64,000 bases of DNA from Chloroherpetonaceae bacterium (GCA_033763895.1 JANRJQ010000004.1:310001-374000); one strand, 5' to 3'; shown: positions 46,501 through 55,224, numbered from the stretch's first letter. Notes: generated by a model from the letters alone, not told the origin. Numbers and translations are program-made.

Positions 46501-47668
46501 CTTGACTAATTGCATTCCAATCATCATCGTTGTCAATCCCATCAAACGGATTTCCGGGACTTTCTAAAAAAGCTACACCAACTAAACCAACATTTCCAAC
46601 CCAATTACTTTCCCTAATATTTGAAGGATTATAGGTATAAGTAACAGATCTTCTTTGGTCAAAAACGGATACATTTGATGGAGCACCAGCCTGTCCACCA
46701 ACTGCAGTACCTACTACAGTTCCAAACACTACTTTGTTATAATCATAATCACTAATGTTTTTAACATCATAAACTAAAAAAATATTGTCTTGAGCTAAAA
46801 AACTTGACCATTGCAATCCGCGGGCCTTTACTTGAAGTCCAACACCGAATCTATTCGGTTCATCAGACCGAGGTTGAAATCCAAACTCTTCAAACCATCT
46901 TTTATCAGTGGCATCATCAAACACAAAGTAACTTTCTTGATCTGCATTAAATACATTTCTCCCAAAATATCCATTCCATTCTGCTTTTCCGGTTGCAGGG
47001 TCAATCCAAGTAGGTTGATCTGGCCATTGATTTGGCCAAGTAGAAGGATCCGTACTAATTGCAGGGGACTCCCCAATTGGATTAAAAAAACCGGTAATTG
47101 GTTGTAAACCTTCAAATTGACCATTTACAATTCTATATCCTCCACTTCTTGGACCTTGTTGGGTTGTCACATACTTAGCCCTTATTACCACTTCTACGGC
47201 TGGTTTTGAATCGACAAGAATATTTTTGATTGAAATTAGATTAGGGTTATTTCGAGGTACCACAACATTTGTTCTATTATCTCTTAATCTTGTGCCCCTA
47301 GTAGTGTCGGATGCATTATCTGAAGAGCCCAAAATGATTGTGTCTTTAAATTCTCTTTCAATCCCAAAGAGTGTTTGTAAATCATATATGTATTCATTTT
47401 GCTGTTCTTTCCAAGCGAGGGATGGTAAAAGAGGAGCAACATAAGTACGACTTCCAACCAACCCATCATTTTGGAACTTTGTTAATACCCGATTTCCATT
47501 ATGAAACCCGACTCTTCTAAAAGCTCTCCCACTTGGTAAGTTTGTTGGTACATTCCCTGATTGCGCAAAAATATCAATTGGTGTAAATGTAACTATAAAT
47601 AAAACCACTAATTGGATTGATCTTGAAACTAAGTAATCTTTAAATAATTGAATAAACTTCATAAACAT
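43544..47668 (-). CDS. very large T9SS-sorted surface protein of unknown function
   Basis: A 1374-residue secreted protein with signal peptide (about 1-36, ending at FAQ) and a C-terminal T9SS-type sorting segment (VFPNPYIVT to GKFAVIK). I do not recognise the bulk. A fibronectin III-like segment contains VTLYWTSEGETYFDRF and EGYKIYKSTDP. Four acidic loops of the D-x-D/N-x-N-G type recall calcium-binding TSP3/dockerin-like loops (DGIDNDDDW, DDNLNGIIDED, DGIDNNGDW, LDNNNNGLKDIND). The frame extends to TTG at 47683; ATG at 47668 is preferred. The gene is AT-richer than its neighbours. It lies directly after the TonB-dependent receptor, where SusD would sit in a Sus locus. Confidence 0.85.
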   Translation of the reverse strand: MFMKFIQLFKDYLVSRSIQLVVLFIVTFTPIDIFAQSGNVPTNLPSGRAFRRVGFHNGNRVLTKFQNDGLVGSRTYVAPLLPSLAWKEQQNEYIYDLQTLFGIEREFKDTIILGSSDNASDTTRGTRLRDNRTNVVVPRNNPNLISIKNILVDSKPAVEVVIRAKYVTTQQGPRSGGYRIVNGQFEGLQPITGFFNPIGESPAISTDPSTWPNQWPDQPTWIDPATGKAEWNGYFGRNVFNADQESYFVFDDATDKRWFEEFGFQPRSDEPNRFGVGLQVKARGLQWSSFLAQDNIFLVYDVKNISDYDYNKVVFGTVVGTAVGGQAGAPSNVSVFDQRRSVTYTYNPSNIRESNWVGNVGLVGVAFLESPGNPFDGIDNDDDWNAISQGPYSVSNKGIPDQFKSIPVGQISNTGYDFYEFEYSIDNSSFRARGENAIRVLKAGDFVITIKDTLIRTPEMVSAGYNQFIVVPKRAAYQIPQSGKILLESQGIIFQVGVGDTLKEVSSNLIDDNLNGIIDEDYRLHFRRIQFEADLLNPGRSVPKELPPLRFVNYIQLAINGENLLDPLRFPMIDERRDDGIDNNGDWTFLDDLGSDGSPSSQDLGESDGRPTAGESQFDATDIRESDQIGLSSYKFDLSGQPRMGNSDDLWRITTPGLFDSLDVTPKDGDYTYGTGYFPLKRGQIERFSVSVVYGDNAQELLRNIDIVQEIYNNNYRFTGPPLPSPLLSAVPGDKKVTLYWTSEGETYFDRFINRKLAKSPTDTTLYEDAFTFEGYKIYKSTDPSFNDSRLISGGQGEIGFRTVPIAQFDKINGILGYFPMVGSSLLNQARGVSFYRGNETGLVHTLTDTDVQNGKTYYYAVANYSRGFIPLDSLNRPDYNAAIFPSENAIKGFFDSRGVLRLPPNAVSVVPSPVESGINDPNNSKGGLTPALNNKGNGSVEYTVLNNRKFNRPKKIELEFVDTSSDTLDNNNNGLKDINDPIESKGPFTSYFRIIDKADANSIDTILHRSGYVRTRFVRPMYEISSYEKDQEGKFVYRASDETEVVNKLGVYFTVKNPPQTNLDTAIWRFKNPRPYGRINNGDTVAVVTSMTSEPLLSSIKGLSIKAPADYALIIQTGSSSDSATVLVNNNPILVPSYSTNFFIYDLTNKKKKRFILDRNLGGPDRGLIGKAAINLSILELDLDQNGKRPVLDTLFSWRIQIASATRYTVPENGDTILIKLNKPFLNGDKFTLNIEPLVQDQERIKNNLENIRVFPNPYIVTNTAETNLIGKDSRGRSSRKLFFKNVPLKSTIRIYTIRGELIRTLKADDPSNELFGQRDRESSGLGTFNYPTSLVEWDLKSSENLDIAYGVYLYHVDAPGVGTKTGKFAVIK

Positions 47669-47705
47669 AATTTGATAATTCAAAAAGAATTAATGGTTAA
47701 TGAAT

Positions 47706-50700
47706 TTAGAAAAATATGCTTAAACCAGTTAAAATCTGTCTAGGTGCTGAAAATAATTGGGGTTGATTTAAATATTGGGATGAACTGTTAATTGACGATT
47801 CAACTGAAACATTTCTCAGTATTAAATCTGGAGTTAATTGAGCAAATGGATAATTTCCTGTTTGATTCTCTGCATCAAGCACATTATAAACTTGGAAAAA
47901 AACTCCAAAACTAGTGTCTCCAAATTTAAAGTTTTTTTGAGCTCTGAAATCTAAAGTAAAAGTTGTTTCTCTTCTTAGTGTATTCGTTACAATCTCTCCC
48001 CTACTACCTCGTGTCAAAATTTCAAATGGAGCATTTAAATCAGGAGTAAATGGAAACCCACTACCATAACGACCTATTGTACTAAATTCCCACCCATCAA
48101 TCTGAAATATGCCAGTAACATTGAAGGTATGTCTTTGATCCCAATCCAGAGTAATTAATTGGGTTGGTAATGGTGAATTTGAGGACAAAGCAACGGCGGC
48201 AGAAGCAGGGTCTGAAGCATTGCCTTGTGCTATTTGAAAAGTATAATCTAAAGAAAGGTTAAAATTTTGTGACAATCGCTTATTAATTCCAATTACTATT
48301 CCTCTTACTAAAGCGTAATCTGTATTTACAAATTGCGTATACGACCCTCTATCAAAGTACTCCCTAAGGAACGCACTTCCATTTAAGTTTCGAATATCAT
48401 TAAAGTAGAGTGCTACATCAACACCAATATCTTCGCCGAACTGCTGTTGAAGTCCAACCTCGCCCTTAATTGTTTTTTGTGGTTTTAAATCAGCATTCCC
48501 ATAAGGTCCACTGATAGCAGCACTAGGGTCTCTTCTGAAGAATGGATTTCGATATAAAAATTCAAAATTGGGGATTTGGAACACATGACCGTAGAAAAAC
48601 CTCAAAATTCCTTTATCTGTAATCGGAAAAGCGACTCCAAGGCGTGGACTAAATTGCCATTTTACAGTTGCAGATCTGAAATTGTCTGATAAGAGCCTTT
48701 GCCCATTTTCAACATAAATTGGTAACACATTTCTTGTGTAAGGAATGATGTTTCCATTGGCGTCTTTTGGGAGATTTTCAGGTCTTAATGGATCATAAGG
48801 AGAGGGATCACTCGGGTCGATGGGCACAGTTCCGTCTGGGCTAAAAAGATCAAAACGAACACCGAGATTTACAATAAAGTTATTGATTTCAAATTTGTTT
48901 TGAATGTAGGCAGCAAACTCCATTGGTCTTCGTGTGTATTCATCATAACCTGCCTCACCAAGTTCCGCGCGCCTTATTGCAGGGATTCCTGAAAATAAAG
49001 ATGACTCATCAAGAAACAATGGTGTACGTTGTAAATCTAATGTATGTAATTTGACATCGAGCCCCATCTTTACAAGATTGTTGTTGTCAACTTGCGACGA
49101 GATATCACCTTTAATATTTATAGTTTGCGTTGAACGGCGGAAGTGATCAGTTCCTAATCCAGTCAACAAAAATTCAAGTCCAAATTGAGCTTGACCCGGA
49201 GAAAAACTTCCTCCCACAGTCTGATCATTAATTCCGGCCATTAAATATCTTTGGTCAAGCGGATCTTCATAGAGATAACTTTGCTCTTTTGAATACAAAT
49301 AAGAGACACCAATGTTATAAAAAGTAGAGCTGGATAGTGTGTGAGTAGCATTAACAATGCCGGTGTATGAAGTTCTAAAGTTTTGTGGGATTCCGAATGG
49401 GGAAAGGCTTCTTCCGAAGTCAAAATTTTGAAACTTTTCATCAGTTACCATCAATTGCCCTGATACCTTAAAGGAGCCTGAGGGTCGCCAAGTGAGTTTA
49501 GACATACCGGAAAACTTGCGATAAGGATTCATAACAACGAAATCACCGTTTCCTGTTGCATAAGGCTTAAAATCGTCATTCGATGGACGAAGAGCTTCAT
49601 AAACCCTTATTCCTTCTGTGAAATCGTTAAAGTTTATTGGAACTGCAAAATAGCTATCACCACTCGGGTTAATGGTTTGAGGAAATCTAGTTCTAAACTG
49701 TTCTATTAAATCAATAAAATTCTCATTTGAAAATTCACCCGGCAGAATTCCAATAAAGCCACCGATTTGGTTATTGGTAAAAATAGAAGCCGGCAAAATA
49801 TCACCTGCTTGGTAAACATTTCTACCATAAAAGCGACCTTCATCTTCATACGACCGAGCATTAAGGAAGAAGGTCAATTCATCTCCAAATCCGGGGATTG
49901 CACCGCTTAAGCTGCCTTGAAAATCGCGCACACCGAGCCGGGCAAAATTATTGACATTTTGAAAGGTTTCAGTTCTTGGGGTTGCATAGCCTCCCAAAAA
50001 CGATTGGAATGATCCGCTGAGCTTAGAACCCCCTTCTTTGGTTACAATATTTACTACAGCAGAAAGTGCTTGCCCATATTCCGCGTTGTATCCTCCGGTT
50101 AAGAGTTCTAATTCTTGAATCGCTTGACCTTCAACACCGATATTATTGACACCACGGCTTTGATTTCCGTCATAGACATCATTCACTGAAAATCCATCAA
50201 CGATATACATTGCTTCACCACGGCGACCGCCACGGAACGTTCCGCCAACGGCACCACCTTGAAGTTCGAGCACTTGGCTTGGATTTTGAATTGGAAGGGA
50301 TTGAATTTCTTCTGAACCAACAGCCGCCCGGGTAGCGGTCATATCTTTAATTACAACCGGCCGTTCAGCCGTAATAACCACTTCTTCTGTGGTGACTTCG
50401 GTTGTCGAAAGCTTAAAATCTGCTCTGGCTGTTAAATCTATACTAACTTTAAGTCCAGAGATAGATTTTGGTTGGTAGCCAACATAAGATGCAGTTACCG
50501 TGTAGGCACCGGGCGGGATATTAAGGATGGTGTAATTACCTTCAACATCTGAGCGAGCCCCAAATTTTGTTCCTTCCAAACGGACTGTTGCACCAATTAA
50601 AGGATCCCCGGTTGTAGCATCGATTATAGTACCTGCTATTTTTCCCGTAGTTCCTAATACAGACTTTTTGTCTTCTGCCTGCAACACTCCTGTTCCAACA

Positions 50701-50783
50701 CACAATGCAAAAAGAAGGAAAAGGATGTTGTGAAGTCGGTGTGCAACAGTAATTGCCCTTTGGCTTTGTAACAATGACATCAT
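47706..50783 (-). CDS. TonB-dependent receptor with carboxypeptidase-regulatory-like domain
   Basis: A 1025-residue outer-membrane transporter. After the signal peptide a carboxypeptidase-regulatory-like domain (GKIAGTIIDATTGDPLIGATV to NIPPGAYTVTASYVGY) precedes the plug, with GEAMYIVDGFSVNDVYDG. The barrel ends in TGLSIFF. It imports a ligand using TonB energy. The layout is like SusC but no SusD follows; the next gene encodes the 1374-residue T9SS-sorted protein. The frame extends to GTG at 50816; ATG at 50783 (MMSLLQSQ) gives a plausible signal peptide and is preferred. It is the first gene of the unit. Confidence 0.92.
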   Translation of the reverse strand: MMSLLQSQRAITVAHRLHNILFLLFALCVGTGVLQAEDKKSVLGTTGKIAGTIIDATTGDPLIGATVRLEGTKFGARSDVEGNYTILNIPPGAYTVTASYVGYQPKSISGLKVSIDLTARADFKLSTTEVTTEEVVITAERPVVIKDMTATRAAVGSEEIQSLPIQNPSQVLELQGGAVGGTFRGGRRGEAMYIVDGFSVNDVYDGNQSRGVNNIGVEGQAIQELELLTGGYNAEYGQALSAVVNIVTKEGGSKLSGSFQSFLGGYATPRTETFQNVNNFARLGVRDFQGSLSGAIPGFGDELTFFLNARSYEDEGRFYGRNVYQAGDILPASIFTNNQIGGFIGILPGEFSNENFIDLIEQFRTRFPQTINPSGDSYFAVPINFNDFTEGIRVYEALRPSNDDFKPYATGNGDFVVMNPYRKFSGMSKLTWRPSGSFKVSGQLMVTDEKFQNFDFGRSLSPFGIPQNFRTSYTGIVNATHTLSSSTFYNIGVSYLYSKEQSYLYEDPLDQRYLMAGINDQTVGGSFSPGQAQFGLEFLLTGLGTDHFRRSTQTINIKGDISSQVDNNNLVKMGLDVKLHTLDLQRTPLFLDESSLFSGIPAIRRAELGEAGYDEYTRRPMEFAAYIQNKFEINNFIVNLGVRFDLFSPDGTVPIDPSDPSPYDPLRPENLPKDANGNIIPYTRNVLPIYVENGQRLLSDNFRSATVKWQFSPRLGVAFPITDKGILRFFYGHVFQIPNFEFLYRNPFFRRDPSAAISGPYGNADLKPQKTIKGEVGLQQQFGEDIGVDVALYFNDIRNLNGSAFLREYFDRGSYTQFVNTDYALVRGIVIGINKRLSQNFNLSLDYTFQIAQGNASDPASAAVALSSNSPLPTQLITLDWDQRHTFNVTGIFQIDGWEFSTIGRYGSGFPFTPDLNAPFEILTRGSRGEIVTNTLRRETTFTLDFRAQKNFKFGDTSFGVFFQVYNVLDAENQTGNYPFAQLTPDLILRNVSVESSINSSSQYLNQPQLFSAPRQILTGLSIFF

Positions 50784-51535
50784 AACAATACAAAAGAAAA
50801 AGTTCCACAAAGGCACATAGCTTTGAGCACCGATGTGTTATGGTTTAGAGCAAAAGATTTGATAAAAAATAGGGAAAGCAAAAAAGAAGGAAGTAACGAA
50901 AACCGTTTTTCACTCGGTTTCTTTGACTTGATCAGATATGATAGATTTTTTGAGCCTGAAGGAAGGAGAAATACTGAAAAAGGTAATTGAAAAGATAGAA
51001 ATAGCGATTGAATCTTGAGTGCTACCTGTGAATAAAAAAATGTTGGAATACGGCTGAACTGAGGCTGATAAATCAGAGTATTTAGGAGAGTATTTAGAGT
51101 ATCAAACTCATTAAAACGGGTAAAACTCACTGTCATAAAAATTTACTGCTTAATCATCCAAGAAATTAAACTTGGAACTTTCTCGTAAAAAAGCATCCAT
51201 TGGATAGATGCATTTCATTCTTACTAAGGAACGCTAAAGGTAAAATGAACTCCAGAGTGAAACTAAACCACATTTCGGGTGAACCCAATTAAGACCGTTT
51301 ATGCTTCATCTCGAGTCTTGTGAAAGTAATACAATTTCTTAACACAAAAAAAACATTTCAGAAAAAAACATACATGACCTATGAAACTCACTTCTTACTC
51401 TATAATTGAATCGGCTTACTTTTTTCAAGTTACTTTCACCCTCCGAGATAATGAAAAGAATTGAATAAGTCAATACTTCATTCTTGATATTGAACTTCAT
51501 TTATCAAAATTCTGAAATAAGATTCTTGATACGCA
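50784..51535. other. long upstream region of the TonB-dependent receptor operon
   Basis: About 750 bases between the end of the solute-binding gene (51536) and the receptor start (50783), both on the reverse strand. A frame of 118 codons at 50780-51136 looks like chance AT-rich sequence. I see no gene or known riboswitch. The length suggests that the operon promoter and regulatory sites lie here. No maltose-type regulator gene is in the window. Confidence 0.5.
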
Positions 51536-52588
51536 TTAATCGACTTTGTTTCGAATAACACTTTGCCAATGCTCCATCCAGATTTTTTGCTCTTCTGCCG
51601 TTACTTCATGTTTTATAGGCATTCTTTTATAGTTCAGTTTGGTTAGCCAAGGGACATTTTGGTTATTTATCTTTCTGGAAGGGATACGATAGAACTTTTC
51701 CATTTGTAGCACGAGAGAAGAATCAGAAGTAACATAATCGTAGAATTTTTTTGCATCGTTCAAGTTGTTACTTCCTTTTACAAGAGCGATTCCTTCGATT
51801 GCAAAAGCTGTACCTGATTCAGGAATCACAAAACCAAAGGGGAGTTTATTTTGTTGATATTGCAAGAGTGCATCCGTCACGTTCCATAGAGTTAAAGGTG
51901 CTTCACCTCTTGATATTTTCAAATACATTTGTGTCGGGTCGGCCGCATATCCTCTTGTGTTCTTATGAAGTCTCTCAAGCCAGTAATAACCTGAGTCTAA
52001 TGATCCGGTTCTATCCATTTCTTTTTGAATCATCAAAGAAAAAATAATTCTCATTGTGCCTGATTGAATTGGATCACGGATGATAATTTTTCCTTTCCAT
52101 TTTGGATTCAGCAATTCATCCCATTCTTTTGGCACTTCAGTTGATGAAATTAGATTTTGATTAAACATGATGCATTCTGGAGTGATGAAAGTCGGCATCC
52201 ACGCAAATTTTTCTGATCGATCAGGGAGTGAAATTTCATTGCTCCAAGCGGGCTCATACGGTTCTAAAAGTGATTCCTTTTCTGCCATTTGAAAGAGCTC
52301 TTTTGGCCCTCCCCACCATACATCTGCTTGTGGCCTTTGCTTTTCGGAGCGAATTCTATCAAAAGCTGCTTGCGAACCCATATCAAGCCAAACGACATCA
52401 ATGGTAGGGTTCTCGGCTTCAAACCGCTTTTCAATTTCACTCAGCATTTCCTTTCCGTGTGGAGAATAGACTACGATTTTTCTCTTCGCGTTTTCTTTTG
52501 GGTTGCACGCGTAAAGCATCTGCAGAAGCAATAGGCATATTAAGTAGGGTATTATTTTGGAAATAAAGAAGCGGTTATGATTCATCAT
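51536..52588 (-). CDS. ABC solute-binding lipoprotein, AfuA/iron- or polyamine-type
   Basis: A 350-residue lipoprotein (lipobox LYAC, C28). The mature protein is a type 2 periplasmic binding protein of the Fbp/AfuA form, with VVYSPHGKEML, DVWWGGP, PKWKGKIIIRDP and RIPSRK. Such proteins bind ferric iron, phosphosugars or polyamines; the ligand here is unknown. No permease or ATPase accompanies it. Its start ATG overlaps the stop of the upstream lptC gene by 4 bases (ATGA), so the two are translationally coupled. Confidence 0.85.
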   Translation of the reverse strand: MMNHNRFFISKIIPYLICLLLLQMLYACNPKENAKRKIVVYSPHGKEMLSEIEKRFEAENPTIDVVWLDMGSQAAFDRIRSEKQRPQADVWWGGPKELFQMAEKESLLEPYEPAWSNEISLPDRSEKFAWMPTFITPECIMFNQNLISSTEVPKEWDELLNPKWKGKIIIRDPIQSGTMRIIFSLMIQKEMDRTGSLDSGYYWLERLHKNTRGYAADPTQMYLKISRGEAPLTLWNVTDALLQYQQNKLPFGFVIPESGTAFAIEGIALVKGSNNLNDAKKFYDYVTSDSSLVLQMEKFYRIPSRKINNQNVPWLTKLNYKRMPIKHEVTAEEQKIWMEHWQSVIRNKVD

Positions 52589-53175
52589 TCGATTTTTGCC
52601 TTCTGTGATTGTTTGGTTTCATTTACGAGTACCTCTCCGCTTACCTTAAAGATGCGATAATTTTTCAGCCCTTGATCGCTTTCAAAACCATAGCCAGTGA
52701 TTATTTCTGTTGGTTTTTGAATTTTGACAAATGAATTGGATCGAATCATTTTATCGGCAGCATCCCAAAGAAGTGAATCTGTGGTGATTATGGTATTTTC
52801 TGTTGATATCACAACCACACTATCGTAGGCAAGCATATTGTTATTGACATACACGAGCCCCTTTTTGGAAGTTAAAACGGAAGTGACTTCTCCTGTCCCG
52901 TTTAAGAAATTTACTTTTACCCCGAGTTCAATTTGCTTTTCGAGTTGGCCGTTTCGAGGGTATTGTGCGATGTAACCTGCATTAAGGACTGCGCGAACAA
53001 ATCCGGAATCGCTAAAAGAAACAACAGCATTCCACGTTTGTTGAACCGGATAATTATCACTTTCGTAGGTGGCATCTATTTTTGGAGGTTCGGGTTTTGA
53101 CTGACAACCAAAATGAAGAATCGAAACAGAAATTAAAATCCATTTCCAAAAGGGCTTCACACGATTCTCCATCAT
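52585..53175 (-). CDS. lptC: LPS export protein LptC (lipoprotein form)
   Basis: A 196-residue LptC-like protein that bridges the inner-membrane LPS extractor and the periplasmic LptA. The N-terminus carries a lipobox (FGC, C24) instead of only a membrane segment. Typical beta-jellyroll text includes VSTENTIITTDSLLWDA-like strands and TGYGFESDQGLKNYRI near the C-terminus. It is placed 3 bases after a GH13 gene and overlaps the next solute-binding gene. Other lpt genes are not nearby, which is unusual. Confidence 0.85.
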   Translation of the reverse strand: MMENRVKPFWKWILISVSILHFGCQSKPEPPKIDATYESDNYPVQQTWNAVVSFSDSGFVRAVLNAGYIAQYPRNGQLEKQIELGVKVNFLNGTGEVTSVLTSKKGLVYVNNNMLAYDSVVVISTENTIITTDSLLWDAADKMIRSNSFVKIQKPTEIITGYGFESDQGLKNYRIFKVSGEVLVNETKQSQKAKIE

Positions 53176-53178
53176 AAA

Positions 53179-55224
53179 TTATACTCTCTTCAAAATCACG
53201 CCTGTTTTTGGTGGTAAAAAAATCACAACACCGCTTGAAGTTTTCCCTTGAATGACTCTTTTTTGAATAGAACTTTTTTTGGTTTGCTTCACATTCATTT
53301 TTCCCACCTTCACATTGGTTTGGTAAGATAGCTCAACCTCAATGTTGTTAATCATATCCCACCATTTTCCATCAACATTAATAATTACTTTTTCCGTGAT
53401 ATCACCGTTATTGATTGCAACAATGAAGTGTTCATCGTCACTTTCCGAATTTCCGCTTAGGCGTCTTTCAAAGGCAAATATTTTTTTTGCGTCATCTTTA
53501 AGAATGGTTCTGTAAGAACCAAACTGAAGCGCCGGAGAATGGTTTCGAATTGAAATCAGGCTCTTATACCAAAGCAGAAGATTATTATCGGGCTTGACTT
53601 TATCGGGAGTACGGGTTGAGCCGTCGGGGTTGAATTTTTCGGGTTTATAGGCAATATCATCCCAAATCATCGGCTTTCGGTCACAAGGGTCATTGGCTCC
53701 CCACATTCCAACTTCATCGCCATAATAAATCATCGGAGCGCCAATATAAGTCATTTGAAAAAGCGCAATCAGTTTTTGAATTATAATTTCATCGTTGTTG
53801 GGTTTGCGAACTTTGAAGGCTTTATTACTGCCTTTCGAGAGTTCAAAATATTTCCCGAAATCTCGATAGTTTCCAATATCTCGGTTTACAATTTGTGTTG
53901 CGAGACGAGCGGCATCATGACTATCCATAAGGTTTTGCATACCGTAAGCGACCTCTTCCGGAAAAGATTCTCGAAGTTGTTTCAACTTTTTATCGAACTC
54001 ACTCACTGAAATTCGAAAGGGCTTTGAGATGAAGAAGTCAAAAACTGAAAATGCAAAATTGTAATTCATCACCGCATCAAATTCATCACCCAAGAGGTAA
54101 GGCTTTTGGGCCTCGGGAGTATCAATGACTTCTGCTGTGAGGTAGGCTTCGGGGTTAATGCTTTTCACAAACCCCCGCCACCGTTTCCAAAAAGGATGTC
54201 CAACACAAAAAGCAACGTCCAATCGCCAGCCATCAATACCATTTGCACGATTGCCGTTTGGCGACATCCAGCGCTCGGTTGATGCATAGATATATTGTTT
54301 TAGAGACTCGGGGTAATCCCCATCGATTTCATTGAGTTCTGGGAGTTCTTTAACGCCAAACCATCCGGTATAATCAAATCCTTTTCCATTGGAATCGCCA
54401 AAATTCTTGATGATAAACCAATCCTTGAATCGAGAATTTTCACGGTTGATTTTGACATCCTTAAAAGCAAAACTTCGAATGCCAAGATGATTAAAAACGC
54501 CATCAAAAATGATGCGAATCCCCTTTTGATGGGCTTCTTCTATCAATTTAAGCGCTAATTTATCGGCCTCTGTCCAAACCCAAGTGGTTGGATCGTCAGG
54601 GGTTTCGGAGTTCATAAGTTCGCGGTCACGACTTGGTGATGGTCCAAAGTTCGGGTCAATATGGTGATAGAGCATTCCATCATACTTGTGGGAAGAGGGG
54701 GCTTCAAATATTGGATTCAAATAAATGGCGGTTATCCCTAAGTCTTTTAAGTAATCGAGTTTATCAATGATTCCTTGTAAATCACCTCCGTACCTACGGC
54801 GTTGAATATTGAACCAAATGTTCTTACCATTCTTTTTTTCATATGGTTGAAGTTCGTACCAATCACTTCCCCAAGGATGGATTTGCCACGGCGAAAGCGT
54901 ATCATGCGGGTATGCTCCGCTGAGAGTTGAAAGTGTTGGGTCATTGGTGGGGTCTCCATTTCGAAACCGCTCAGGGAAGATTTGATACCAAATTGCGCTT
55001 TTTGCCCATTTTGGAATTGAACCCGAAAGACCATTGCGTTTACTTTCCGAAGTTTCTAAAGACTGTGAAGAAAGTGGAAGTGGCGAAAAAAAATAAACAA
55101 AAAGAAAAATCGAAAATAAAATCGATTGTTTTGATTTTATTCTTAATTGATGGCTTTGCAACTGTAGAGGAACCTTCTTAAAACTGCCTCTGATATGATG
55201 TTGAATGAGGTTCAAAAAAAACAT
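53179..55224 (-). CDS. secreted GH13 alpha-amylase-family glycosidase
   Basis: A 681-residue GH13 enzyme acting on alpha-1,4-glucans or maltodextrins. Conserved region I is DGVFNH at 241-246, region II has nucleophile D336 (in GWRLDVAF), region III the acid E365 (in TAEVID), and region IV H436-D437. The opening SAIWYQIFPERFRNGDP and HKYDGMLYHHIDP match neopullulanase-like members. An N-terminal hydrophobic segment (about 35-55) predicts export. There is no T9SS sorting domain. The frame extends to TTG at 55239; ATG at 55224 is preferred. lptC follows after 3 bases. Confidence 0.9.
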   Translation of the reverse strand: MFFLNLIQHHIRGSFKKVPLQLQSHQLRIKSKQSILFSIFLFVYFFSPLPLSSQSLETSESKRNGLSGSIPKWAKSAIWYQIFPERFRNGDPTNDPTLSTLSGAYPHDTLSPWQIHPWGSDWYELQPYEKKNGKNIWFNIQRRRYGGDLQGIIDKLDYLKDLGITAIYLNPIFEAPSSHKYDGMLYHHIDPNFGPSPSRDRELMNSETPDDPTTWVWTEADKLALKLIEEAHQKGIRIIFDGVFNHLGIRSFAFKDVKINRENSRFKDWFIIKNFGDSNGKGFDYTGWFGVKELPELNEIDGDYPESLKQYIYASTERWMSPNGNRANGIDGWRLDVAFCVGHPFWKRWRGFVKSINPEAYLTAEVIDTPEAQKPYLLGDEFDAVMNYNFAFSVFDFFISKPFRISVSEFDKKLKQLRESFPEEVAYGMQNLMDSHDAARLATQIVNRDIGNYRDFGKYFELSKGSNKAFKVRKPNNDEIIIQKLIALFQMTYIGAPMIYYGDEVGMWGANDPCDRKPMIWDDIAYKPEKFNPDGSTRTPDKVKPDNNLLLWYKSLISIRNHSPALQFGSYRTILKDDAKKIFAFERRLSGNSESDDEHFIVAINNGDITEKVIINVDGKWWDMINNIEVELSYQTNVKVGKMNVKQTKKSSIQKRVIQGKTSSGVVIFLPPKTGVILKRV

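Noticed and set aside
47706-50783. Canonical SusC of a SusCD pair
   Set aside because: No SusD-like lipoprotein follows; the next gene is a T9SS-sorted protein of other sequence.
50780-51136. 118-codon reverse frame upstream of the TonB receptor
   Set aside because: AT-rich, overlaps the preferred receptor start, no recognisable domain, and rich in Phe/Ser/Leu as expected of chance frames.
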